From positions 241,681-305,680 of the forward strand of contig JBIKWB010000002.1 of assembly GCA_044356555.1 (NCBI GenBank): DNA of 64,000 nucleotides, read 5' to 3'. Position 1 is the first letter of the stretch. Each line of letters opens with the position of its first letter. Made by a program: the position numbers and the translations under genes. A model generated the notes under the pieces. It had not been told where the DNA came from, made no database searches, and saw nothing but the letters and a program-made list of their open reading frames with translations. Positions 8,793 to 16,043 of this stretch are shown here, in pieces. The stretch comes from Tous-C4FEB sp044356555 (lineage in GTDB: Bacteria > Verrucomicrobiota > Verrucomicrobiia > Opitutales > Opitutaceae).

Positions 8793-9398
8793 ATGTTTGA
8801 AAGCATTGATGAAAAGCGGCTTGCGTTTGATTGGGAATCGCTTTCTCACGCTGCATTCCTTTCGTCATATCCCATGAGAAAAGCCGACCCAGTGCCCAGT
8901 AATGACCGTATGATCGCTATCTCTTACCTTGAGATGGCTAGTGCAGACGCAATGAAAAGTGCCGAAGAAGCTCGGCGCCTTGCGACCACTGCGACCCTCA
9001 ATGCGGACACCAAAGCGCGCTTCGCTGGGGAACTGCAGGGTGCTCTCGAGATCGTGAAGCGGAGTGCGAGCCCAATGATCTGCAACGCGTCCCTCATCAC
9101 TACGCCGAAAAACAAATCAAAAATTCAACGCGCCTCTGGCGATTCCGGACCAACTGGAACTGCAGAAAAATCAAAAAGGAGCCATATCATGGCAGCCATC
9201 GGTATGGTGCCTGAGGAGTTCGACTCACTCGATGTGTTCGCTTGGCTGGGACAAAATGCGCCTAGCGTGACCATGCCTAGGGATTACGTGCATACCATTT
9301 TGTGGAAACTTTCTAACGGCACGAGCCCGTGCCTCAAGGTCATCGGGAAAGGAGGGAACGGTCGTCGAACACGGTATCGGCGCCTGCGGACACCCTAA
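8793..9398 (+). CDS. Hypothetical protein under divergent repressor control
   Basis: A 201-residue protein I do not recognise. Residues about 45-90 are predicted helical and Ala/Glu/Lys-rich (SADAMKSAEEARRLATTATL). A charged linker follows. The C-terminal 65 residues (FDSLDVFAWLGQNAPSVTMP, then DYVHTILWKL) look like a small winged-helix fold ending in a very basic tail (GKGGNGRRTRYRRLRTP), suggesting nucleic-acid binding. A GGAAAG ribosome-binding site precedes the ATG, and a strong terminator follows. Its location between the restriction operon and tnsA makes it a candidate regulator, but this is inference. Confidence 0.6.
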   Translation: MFESIDEKRLAFDWESLSHAAFLSSYPMRKADPVPSNDRMIAISYLEMASADAMKSAEEARRLATTATLNADTKARFAGELQGALEIVKRSASPMICNASLITTPKNKSKIQRASGDSGPTGTAEKSKRSHIMAAIGMVPEEFDSLDVFAWLGQNAPSVTMPRDYVHTILWKLSNGTSPCLKVIGKGGNGRRTRYRRLRTP

Positions 9399-9421
9399 CC
9401 ATCACTTTTTGGACAACAAAA

Positions 9422-9450
9422 AACCGGCGAAGTGGAATTCGCCGGTTAAT
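9422..9450. terminator. Rho-independent terminator after the 8793 gene
   Basis: A perfect 9-bp stem (AACCGGCGA / TCGCCGGTT) with an 8-nt loop, preceded by an A-run and followed by AATTTT. It could work in both directions and insulates the 8793 gene from the transposon beginning at 9459. Confidence 0.75.
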
Positions 9451-9458
9451 TTTCAGTC

Positions 9459-9496
9459 TGTTTAGAGACCGTATGTCTTGGAGGACGTGCGGATTA
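9459..9496 (+). mobile_element. Candidate tnsA-proximal transposon end
   Basis: It starts TGTTTAGAG and contains GACGTGCGGATTA at 9484-9496. The same two blocks, inverted, occur just after the last tniQ gene at 14977-15012 (TGTTTAGAG at the edge, GACGTGCGAATCA inside). Tn7-like ends begin with TGT and carry several TnsB sites. The flanking 5 bp (CAGTC) do not match those at the other end (TCCAT), so no target duplication is seen. Confidence 0.5.
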
Positions 9497-9541
9497 ACTC
9501 TGCGTTCACATCGTTTGTCAACCCTGTGTTGTGCATCGACG

Positions 9542-9586
9542 TGGCAAGATGTCTCTGGGCAGACCGACATGCTCCTCATCTTGCCA
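9542..9586 (+). repeat. 10-bp inverted repeat at the tnsA start
   Basis: TGGCAAGATG at 9542-9551 pairs perfectly with CATCTTGCCA at 9577-9586, separated by 25 nt. The right arm ends on the A of the chosen tnsA ATG. No clear Shine-Dalgarno sequence lies before that ATG, so the hairpin could restrict translation, or the arms could be protein-binding sites in the transposon end. Confidence 0.6.
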
Positions 9587-10305
9587 TGAAAAATAAACGT
9601 AAACATCACAGATACAGTGCGATAAAAGGGATCATTCGTGATGCCCGAAAGGTGGAAGGCCACTTCGCCTCTCAGCTCGAGCGAGACAGTCTACAGGTAT
9701 GGCGCATGACTCCCGGTTGTGCTTCGGCGACCCCTCAATATCCTACAATAAGATACGGAGACATTGACGGAACTCCGCGATCCTATCGGGCCGATATTGC
9801 TGTCACTTGGAAATGCGATGCACCGCGGGTAGTCGTCGAATGCAAGTACCAGCACGAAATAGATTCGGATCCCCAACTCAGAGCCCGCCTTCAATTCCTG
9901 ACGGAATTGTTCTCCCAAAACGGCGACTACTTCGTGGTCCATACAGACAAGCACATTTATGACGAGCGCTTCGAGTCGCTGCAGCATATATTCGGTTATT
10001 CGAATAATGATTTTGATCCCATCGAAAACGATATTGTCTCATACGTTGCAGAGCGGGGAGAGGTTTGCTTAGGCGCGTTGCTCTCTAATGTTGGTGCGCC
10101 GGGATTGGATAAAAGTTACACTGTGCCTCATGTTTGGCGCGCGGTTGCACACCGACGGATCTTTGTCGATCCAAGGCAGGTCGCAAATGAGGCAATGGTG
10201 TTGATGGCCCGCCCGCTCGGAGTGCGAGTGACCAATCCACGAACACCAGAAGACGTGGCGCGTGCGCTGGACGAGTACAACGCCTGTAACGGGAGGGCAA
10301 GCTAA
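9586..10305 (+). CDS. tnsA: TnsA-like transposon endonuclease
   Basis: A 239-residue protein that would cleave the 5' ends of the element, allowing cut-and-paste movement with TnsB. It has the TnsA PD-(D/E)xK arrangement: Glu32 in SQLERD, Asp70 in YRADIAV and Glu85-x-Lys87 in VVVECKYQ. The C-terminal part (about 130-239) resembles the winged-helix region of TnsA. I prefer the ATG at 9586. A TTG at 9478 would add 36 residues, but these lie within the presumed transposon end. The stop overlaps the tnsB start by one base. Confidence 0.85.
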   Translation: MKNKRKHHRYSAIKGIIRDARKVEGHFASQLERDSLQVWRMTPGCASATPQYPTIRYGDIDGTPRSYRADIAVTWKCDAPRVVVECKYQHEIDSDPQLRARLQFLTELFSQNGDYFVVHTDKHIYDERFESLQHIFGYSNNDFDPIENDIVSYVAERGEVCLGALLSNVGAPGLDKSYTVPHVWRAVAHRRIFVDPRQVANEAMVLMARPLGVRVTNPRTPEDVARALDEYNACNGRAS

Positions 10306-12200
10306 TGGATCCAACAATTGCCTCAGGGGGTTCGGTGGCGGGTGCGCATACTTCAGTGGAATATAGCCTTAAGAACCACGATGAAACTGATATAGAACTA
10401 GGGCGGCTACGGATGCTCACGTTGGTTCCCTACGTTGAGAGCGATATGGGCATAGACCACGAGGGCGGAACAACGCCGCGTGGCTCGGTCACCTCGGATA
10501 TGGCCATGTTGAAGACAACTCTGCGCTGCGGCGAGGATTTCATCCGTGCCTGTATTCGTCGGATACGAACCGACGGGCCTCAAAATGTGGTTAGTTCCCA
10601 ATTCTTGAGAAAGGCCCCGAAGAGTAAGGGGAGCCTTAAAATAAAGATGCATTTGAGAATGCCGTTGGTCGAGGCTGTGCGTGAGGCGTGCGTGGAGCGC
10701 GGATTGGAGCCGGGCACAGAGCTTTGCAGAGAAAAGGTGCGAGCCGAGATGTTGGATAGGGGCGTCCCCGCGGACGAATTTCCCTGCGCTCAAACAATCG
10801 ATAAATGCTGCCGCCGTCCGGAAATCATCACCGCTCGAATCACAACAATCCAAGGCGACCACGCCACTCGCATCATGAAAATGCGCAAGGAATGCGTGTC
10901 CGCTCATCGGGTTGTAGTTTTCGATGTGACGTCTTTCACGGGAGACGAAAGAGACAAGCGGCGTGTGCTCTATGTGGTCGATGATGGCGGTAACATTCTC
11001 GGGGTTGGAAATGCCTGTTTCGGCCTGCATGGTGGTTCACGGGACATCTGGACGGTGTTGCCCTTCGTCCGCGCGGCTAACGCCACCTTGATTGGGTTTG
11101 CGTTACATCAGGGTTGTCTGAGCAAGGACTCGATTTACAGGGAACTCGGTCTAACGCCGCAGAAGACGCCGTGCGGTAAGCCCGCGCTTTTTTTTCACGA
11201 TCTCGGGTCGGAAAATGAAAATGCGCATATCAAGCGCGTGTTTTCCGAGATGAACGTGTTGTTCAACAATACGGGTCCAGGAGGGCTCCCTGAATTCCGA
11301 GGCGAACTCGAACGGTTCCACCGCACGGCTCATCGCATGTTTGACCTGTTCCTCGAATCGGAAGAGGGGCGTCTCTATTTCGTCGCGATTCCAAATATGC
11401 CCGGGGCAAAGGGCATTCGTATGCGAGATTTTCGGTTGGCGATGTGGAGGTGGGTGCTCGTAAAGTATCGGCATTCCGAGAACAAGGGGATAGGAAACGC
11501 AACGCCTGCGGAACGATTCGAGGATTTCGTGTTAGGTCGGAAAGGTTTTCCGGTGAGCGGCTACCTCGGAGGTATGGCGGATACAGACGAATTTCGGTGG
11601 AGGTTTCTTCGTGAACGCTTCCGCGTGATTACCCATCTGGGAATTGAAATAGACTGCCGCCGTTATTCCCATCCGCGGCTCGCAGAATTCTTCGTCCCCG
11701 GTAAGAGGACGTCGGTGAAGCGGATCGCGTTTCGCTACAATCAATTTGCCCTTGGTAAGGTGGTGATTCGGCTGCCGAACGACGAATTGCTGGATGTGCC
11801 CTACGTCTACGACCGCGACAAACTGCCAGTCGATGCTGTGACTCGGAATAAGATAACGAATTGTTCCGAGTGGGAATGGAAAGAAGCCTACAGGGCACTC
11901 CGTCGGGTGGGAAAAAAGACTCCCACGCCCGACGAGGCAAATGGGGTGGTGGGACTTCGGATTGCTGAAAGCCAAGGCGGGCAAAAAAAAGGTGCTCCCA
12001 GTGCCGCTACCAAACGCGCGGACCACGCTCGGCGTTCGCTTGCTGAGACCTTTGGACCCTTCGCGAGTGATATCTCGCCGAGCCCACAGACCGACGAAGT
12101 CAACGCGGATGAAGCTTCCGACGATGGCACGACCGTCGATGGAATCGACGCCTCGCGGCTGCTGCAGATGCTGCCGTGCGCAGAGTATGTGGAGGACTAA
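10305..12200 (+). CDS. tnsB: TnsB-like DDE transposase
   Basis: A 631-residue transposase expected to bind the element ends and join their 3' ends to target DNA. Helix-turn-helix regions occupy about the first 190 residues. The retroviral-integrase-type catalytic core follows, with Asp207 (VVVFDVTSF), Asp299 (LFFHDLGSENEN) and Glu336 (ELERFHRT). A mu-type beta-barrel segment and an acidic tail complete the protein; the tail presumably contacts TnsC. It has a good GGGAGG ribosome-binding site and overlaps tnsA by one base. Only 3 bp separate it from tnsC. Confidence 0.9.
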   Translation: MDPTIASGGSVAGAHTSVEYSLKNHDETDIELGRLRMLTLVPYVESDMGIDHEGGTTPRGSVTSDMAMLKTTLRCGEDFIRACIRRIRTDGPQNVVSSQFLRKAPKSKGSLKIKMHLRMPLVEAVREACVERGLEPGTELCREKVRAEMLDRGVPADEFPCAQTIDKCCRRPEIITARITTIQGDHATRIMKMRKECVSAHRVVVFDVTSFTGDERDKRRVLYVVDDGGNILGVGNACFGLHGGSRDIWTVLPFVRAANATLIGFALHQGCLSKDSIYRELGLTPQKTPCGKPALFFHDLGSENENAHIKRVFSEMNVLFNNTGPGGLPEFRGELERFHRTAHRMFDLFLESEEGRLYFVAIPNMPGAKGIRMRDFRLAMWRWVLVKYRHSENKGIGNATPAERFEDFVLGRKGFPVSGYLGGMADTDEFRWRFLRERFRVITHLGIEIDCRRYSHPRLAEFFVPGKRTSVKRIAFRYNQFALGKVVIRLPNDELLDVPYVYDRDKLPVDAVTRNKITNCSEWEWKEAYRALRRVGKKTPTPDEANGVVGLRIAESQGGQKKGAPSAATKRADHARRSLAETFGPFASDISPSPQTDEVNADEASDDGTTVDGIDASRLLQMLPCAEYVED

Positions 12201-12203
12201 GCC

Positions 12204-13154
12204 ATGAGTAATATTGCCGGCGCACCCTCCCATATGGATCGTCTGCGCGCTTCTGCCCGCGACGCGTTAAGTGCCGACCAGACCTCTCGTCTGCAGTTGG
12301 TTTATCGCGACAAATTCATTATCCACGACCAAGCGCAGTTAATCTTGGATCAGCTCTTAGATGCATTGGCGCGGCCGCCATCCGAGAGACCTCCGGGATT
12401 CGCCCTATGCGGCCCTAGCAGCTGCGGTAAGACTGCCCTGATTAACTATCTTTGTCGTCAAGTAGCCGAATTGAAGAGACCTGAACCTGACGCGGATTTC
12501 CCCATTCTAATTGCGAAAACCATATCTCGAGCGACGGAGCCCCGAACTTGGCTATCCATTGCGCGGGCGCTCTCGATGACTATACCAAACGGAAACGCGC
12601 GTGTGCCTATGAGTATCGGCGACTCCGTGATTAGACGTCTGAAATTGCGGAAGATTCAGATGCTTGTCATGAGTCAATTTAGCCACGTTGAACCGGTGTC
12701 ACGAGACGAACGCAGGCATGTATTCGACCTGCTACAAAGTTTATCAGACGAAGGCATCATCGTGGTGGTTGTCGGAACCGAATCGATATTGGACCTGATC
12801 GCCGAGGAGGAAGAGCTTGAAACCAGACTTCGCCCTTTGCACCTCGGTTCGTTGCGCCCGATCAAGGCGGTCTTACCAACGACCACCCAGGAGGAGATTC
12901 AAAAGTCAACGGAGGTCATGCGGTTCTTGATGGCCCTCGAATCGCATTATCCGTTCAGCAGAGAGTCGGGGCTCTTTGAGACGAAGCGCGCCAGAAGTAT
13001 CTACAAACAAGCGGGCGGGCGGATTGGGAAAATTGTTGAGCTCTGCAATGAAGCTGCCGCGTGGTCGCTTAGGAACGGGCACGAGTGTATTCCGGATGAG
13101 GCGTTCAAGAGGTGTTCTTTCGTGCCCCCAAACGTCCGAGCTCCTTCGCGCTGA
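12204..13154 (+). CDS. tnsC: TnsC-like AAA+ transposition regulator with altered Walker B
   Basis: A 316-residue AAA+ protein of the TnsC/TniB type, which links the target selector to the transposase. Walker A is intact (GPSSCGKT, 70-77). Sensor 1 (VVVVGTES, 187-194) and a downstream Arg-rich motif (LETRLRPLHL) are present. The Walker B strand reads MLVMSQF (153-159), so the DE pair normally found there is Ser157-Gln158. This suggests ATP binding without normal hydrolysis, or use of another acidic residue nearby. The gene sits between tnsB and tniQ at single-base spacing. Confidence 0.88.
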   Translation: MSNIAGAPSHMDRLRASARDALSADQTSRLQLVYRDKFIIHDQAQLILDQLLDALARPPSERPPGFALCGPSSCGKTALINYLCRQVAELKRPEPDADFPILIAKTISRATEPRTWLSIARALSMTIPNGNARVPMSIGDSVIRRLKLRKIQMLVMSQFSHVEPVSRDERRHVFDLLQSLSDEGIIVVVVGTESILDLIAEEEELETRLRPLHLGSLRPIKAVLPTTTQEEIQKSTEVMRFLMALESHYPFSRESGLFETKRARSIYKQAGGRIGKIVELCNEAAAWSLRNGHECIPDEAFKRCSFVPPNVRAPSR

Positions 13155-13155
13155 T

Positions 13156-14103
13156 ATGTCTTCCGATTGTATTTCGTGCGAGCAGCCCAAACCGGGGCAG
13201 TCGCTGGTGTCATTCCTCACAACGGCAGCCGCCGATTCAGCGTTAGAGTGGACCGCTTTCCAGCGTCACGTTCTACGTGGGATTCTCAGGGGCGCCAGAT
13301 GGGGCGAACGACGAGCGTTCGACTGGGATCGTATGGCTTCCTCTTTAGGGATCGATCCGAAGGTGCTGTTCGGGATGTCCGAGCGCAATGGCCTTACTGC
13401 TATCGACGATACTCGTCCCATAGCTCCGGAGGTATTGTTTCTTCGACCTTGGATGTGCGAGAAAGGCTATGCGGCTTACGACCCCGTTGTCTTGAAGGAG
13501 CGCTTCTATATTCATGGGGCTTGGCTCAGACCAGATGCCCTAATCAACGTTGAACACGGAACGCTCATACTTCGCCAATGCCACAGTTGCGGGAGCGAAT
13601 TGGCGGAGACTAAGTGGCAACATGCCTTTCCGACTTGCCCGGGATGCGACGAGCCATTGAGCGAAGGTCCAATCGTTAAGGCTCCCTCGCGGCTGCTGCG
13701 TTTCACCGATAGCTTCACCAAACTCGTGGACCGTGCATACCGAGCAGGCATTACAATACCGCGGACGAAGGAGGCTGAGCAACTAGCTGGTATTTATCTC
13801 TGCGCCAGCGCACTGCGCAAAACGCCCGCACATCTGCCACTTATCAAGGAAATCGGGCGGCGGGCGGAGTTGGGAGTTATTGAGTGTAGCGGGATTACGT
13901 CCGCAGACCAACAGGCAATCTTTCATATTCAGTCGCTAGCGGCCGCGCACCATTTGTGGGATCATCATCCGGTCGTGTTCCGACGTTTTCTCGTAATGCT
14001 TCGTAACACTGCCGGGTGGAGGCGTGCGGAGAATGCTTCGAATACTTTGGATAAGGGCCTCTTCCACGTCCTAGATGAGCTAGGATTGGCGAAAAAAATA
14101 TGA
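13156..14103 (+). CDS. tniQ: TniQ/TnsD-family target-selection protein 1 (divergent)
   Basis: A 315-residue protein beginning 1 bp after the tnsC stop. The N-terminus has KPGQSLVSFL, like the PGESL motif of TniQ. A zinc-ribbon pair is visible (Cys142-x2-Cys145 and Cys161-x2-Cys164). The first knuckle of TniQ proteins appears lost: where CPEHG is expected the sequence reads INVEHGTLIL. The C-terminal part (about 180-315) is helical with no recognised domain and could bind target DNA. It is more divergent than the second TniQ. An upstream frame extends into tnsC, but the ATG at 13156 fits operon spacing best. Confidence 0.7.
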   Translation: MSSDCISCEQPKPGQSLVSFLTTAAADSALEWTAFQRHVLRGILRGARWGERRAFDWDRMASSLGIDPKVLFGMSERNGLTAIDDTRPIAPEVLFLRPWMCEKGYAAYDPVVLKERFYIHGAWLRPDALINVEHGTLILRQCHSCGSELAETKWQHAFPTCPGCDEPLSEGPIVKAPSRLLRFTDSFTKLVDRAYRAGITIPRTKEAEQLAGIYLCASALRKTPAHLPLIKEIGRRAELGVIECSGITSADQQAIFHIQSLAAAHHLWDHHPVVFRRFLVMLRNTAGWRRAENASNTLDKGLFHVLDELGLAKKI

Positions 14104-14942
14104 GCGTTCAACCGCTCCCAAACGAGATTTCATCGAGCTTGGTTTGGAGATGCGCGCAAGAAGCAGGCTTCGGCTTGGGAGAATTTTGCCGTTGGGTGCT
14201 GGAAATTAGCTATTCTAGGCGAGTAGGGGATCTAGACGCGACCATAGCGGGTCCATGTAGGCTTCACTGCTCGCGAGTTTTAGGGATCCCTGAACCGGAC
14301 ATTTTATCAACTGCGTGCCCCCAAGAGGTGCGACGCTCGGTATGGTCGTCTGACCGCAGGTGCTTCTCCGGAAGGATATGGGCGTGTCCCGAGTGTCTGA
14401 CGGGGAGCCTAGCATCCGCCGGGAAAGATTGGAGCAGCGTTTTGGGATCTATTTGTCCAATCCACCGATGTTTCTTGGTTGGAAGCTGTGGAGAGTGCGG
14501 AGAGGTCCTGCGCTACCAGAATCATGTTGGAGGGCAGCGACTAGGGCACTGGCTAGAGCTGTGGCCCTTCTGCGCGGCATGCGGGGCTGAGATTGCGCCA
14601 GGGACTACTGCCTCTTCGGCGTTGGCTACCATGGCTGCTGCCTGGCAGGCCAAACTAAACTCTAGCGATGTCATTCTCGAAAGGCGGTATGAACTGCGCA
14701 TTGTCGCTAAATTGGCTAGGAGAATGCGGGAGTCTCCCGTGCTAGTTGCACGTTTCCTGCAACTTTTGGCTCTTCCGGCAGATGTTGACGGCGCAGCCGT
14801 CGCGGCGCTCTGCGCATACACCGCTTACTCCCGAGGATTGTATGCGGGAAACGATGCTGACGCTCACCTTCTCTGCAATTGTTTGCTCGGTGTGCCGGCC
14901 GAAGATGTGGCGTTGGCAAACGCCCTCGCGAGCCTCGTTTGA
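14100..14942 (+). CDS. tniQ: TniQ/TnsD-family target-selection protein 2
   Basis: A 280-residue protein with a clear TniQ pattern: LPNEISSSLVWRCA at the N-terminus, then zinc knuckles WACPEC (Cys96, Cys99), ICPIH (Cys119, His122), CGEC (Cys130, Cys133) and CAAC (Cys158, Cys161). It overlaps the preceding gene by 4 bp (ATGA). It lacks the long C-terminal DNA-binding region of Tn7 TnsD, so it may be an adaptor to TnsC rather than a site-specific binder. The stop lies 70 bp from the presumed element end. Confidence 0.85.
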   Translation: MSVQPLPNEISSSLVWRCAQEAGFGLGEFCRWVLEISYSRRVGDLDATIAGPCRLHCSRVLGIPEPDILSTACPQEVRRSVWSSDRRCFSGRIWACPECLTGSLASAGKDWSSVLGSICPIHRCFLVGSCGECGEVLRYQNHVGGQRLGHWLELWPFCAACGAEIAPGTTASSALATMAAAWQAKLNSSDVILERRYELRIVAKLARRMRESPVLVARFLQLLALPADVDGAAVAALCAYTAYSRGLYAGNDADAHLLCNCLLGVPAEDVALANALASLV

Positions 14943-14976
14943 GGTCGCTCGAATGATCCATCCCCGCGGCTTGGCG

Positions 14977-15012
14977 TGATTCGCACGTCGGGGCGGACCA
15001 TGGCTCTAAACA
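14977..15012 (-). mobile_element. Candidate tniQ-proximal transposon end
   Basis: Read on the minus strand from 15012 this begins TGTTTAGAG and contains GACGTGCGAATCA (14989-14977), matching the end near tnsA in both blocks and in outward orientation. The spacing between blocks differs by 2 bp between the ends. Accepting both ends gives a 5,554-bp element with only transposition genes. Confidence 0.5.
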
Positions 15013-15290
15013 TCCATTTTTTGTAGAGAATATTACGAGTCAGCGCCTTCATGGGACGCGATCTGTAATTTCCGTTTGTTTCAAATGTAATGTTTTCGGC
15101 CCGAATCGTCGGTGGAGATTTTCGTATGTGACCCTAAGGCAGTGCCATGGGAATTTACGACGATTCGACCTGTCTGGGTGAATCATGGTTCATGGGGGTG
15201 GATCATCATTTCTAACACTGCCGGCTCCGGAGATTTGTGGAAATTGTGAACAACTTAAGGGTGTTTTGACGGTTCTTTGCTTGACGAAAA
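15013..15290. other. Intergenic region between transposon end and mraZ control region
   Basis: No gene is seen. It contains a perfect 10-bp inverted repeat (CGAATCGTCG at 15102-15111, CGACGATTCG at 15158-15167) with 46 bp between the arms, and a repeated TGTAAT at 15064 and 15086. These could be protein-binding sites or part of the transposon target; nothing in the sequence decides it. Confidence 0.4.
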
Positions 15291-15314
15291 TGGGCTGAAA
15301 TGGGTTGAAATGGG
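15291..15314 (+). promoter_or_regulatory. MraZ operator: three TGGG direct repeats
   Basis: TGGG occurs at 15291, 15301 and 15311, an exact 10-bp period, upstream of the mraZ ATG at 15347. MraZ is known to bind direct TGGGN repeats with 5-nt spacers in its own promoter, so autoregulation of the dcw cluster is likely. A TTGACG at 15281 could be the -35 element. Confidence 0.8.
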
Positions 15315-15346
15315 GTGTTGTGGAGCACTTCGCGGCTTCTCACCCC

Positions 15347-15799
15347 ATGGCGCAAACCGGCAAAGCATTTTATACGGGCCTGTTTAGGCACACCCTCGAC
15401 GAGAAAGGTCGTTTAACGATCCCCTCGGCGTGGCGTTATGCGCACGAAGAGAGCGACACGTTTCTGGCGACGCCGCATCCGGATGGTTACGTCGCCGTTT
15501 TGCCGCCTTCAGAAGTGGAAAAACTCCATGCCAAGATCGCCCAAATGACGCTGAGCGATGGAGCCGGGCAGGATTTTGCCGCACGATTCTTTTCCCGGAC
15601 CCAATCGTTCTCATTCGATAAGCAAGGTCGGGTCGGCGTGAGTGCCGATCTATTGGCCTTCGCCGGAATTGGCAAAGACGCAGTGCTGGTCGGCTCGTTG
15701 ACCAAATTTAATCTCTATGCACCCGCGCGGTGGGAAAGGGTCGAGGCGCGAACCTCGGACGCAAGTTTTGGCGATGTGATGCGCCGAATCGGAATCTGA
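15347..15799 (+). CDS. mraZ: Transcriptional regulator MraZ
   Basis: A 150-residue protein of the expected length, made of two SpoVT/AbrB-like halves each with the DEKGRL/DKQGRV type motif (HTLDEKGRLTIPSAWR and SFDKQGRVGVS). It forms rings that bind TGGG repeats and regulates the dcw operon. I use the ATG at 15347 (MAQTGKAFYTGLF). An upstream TTG at 15305 would place the start inside the operator and adds residues unlike the family. It is the first gene of the cluster. Confidence 0.92.
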   Translation: MAQTGKAFYTGLFRHTLDEKGRLTIPSAWRYAHEESDTFLATPHPDGYVAVLPPSEVEKLHAKIAQMTLSDGAGQDFAARFFSRTQSFSFDKQGRVGVSADLLAFAGIGKDAVLVGSLTKFNLYAPARWERVEARTSDASFGDVMRRIGI

Positions 15800-15803
15800 C
15801 GCC

Positions 15804-16043
15804 ATGCGCCGCATCGCCAAAGTTTCCGCTGCCCAGCTGCTCTTGTGCAGGGCCGCCTCCGGGCGCGTCGCCGTTCGCCGGGCGGTTCCAGCGTGGATCG
15901 ATGCAGCGCAAGGTCTCGATTTCGCGGCGTTGGCCACGCCCGCTGTCAGCTCGCGGGTCCGGGTCGGGTTAGTTCTGCGCGCGGTGCCCGCCCTGCAATC
16001 TAAACAACTCCGACGTTCTCACAATGTCCGCGGCGTTCGTTGA
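15804..16043 (+). CDS. Small hypothetical protein between mraZ and rsmH
   Basis: A 79-residue Ala/Arg/Val-rich frame beginning 4 bp after mraZ and ending inside the annotated rsmH start. Third-position GC is high, as in the real neighbours, so it may be coding. It has no recognisable domain and no signal peptide. If rsmH starts at 16060 the two would not overlap. It could equally be a chance frame filling the 224-bp gap. Confidence 0.35.
   Translation: MRRIAKVSAAQLLLCRAASGRVAVRRAVPAWIDAAQGLDFAALATPAVSSRVRVGLVLRAVPALQSKQLRRSHNVRGVR

Noticed and set aside
8046..9398. Prophage immunity region
   Set aside because: A CI-like repressor and a divergent gene are present, but no phage integrase, structural or replication genes occur nearby; the context is restriction and transposition.
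9454..15017. 5-bp target-site duplication flanking the Tn7-like element
   Set aside because: The flanks are CAGTC and TCCAT. I found no matching 5-mers directly adjacent to the proposed ends.
14951..15208. Imperfect inverted repeat GATCCATCCCC / GGGGGTGGATC as an alternative transposon end
   Set aside because: One arm is close to the tniQ stop and both arms lie on the same side of the element, so it cannot represent the two ends; the match is also modest.
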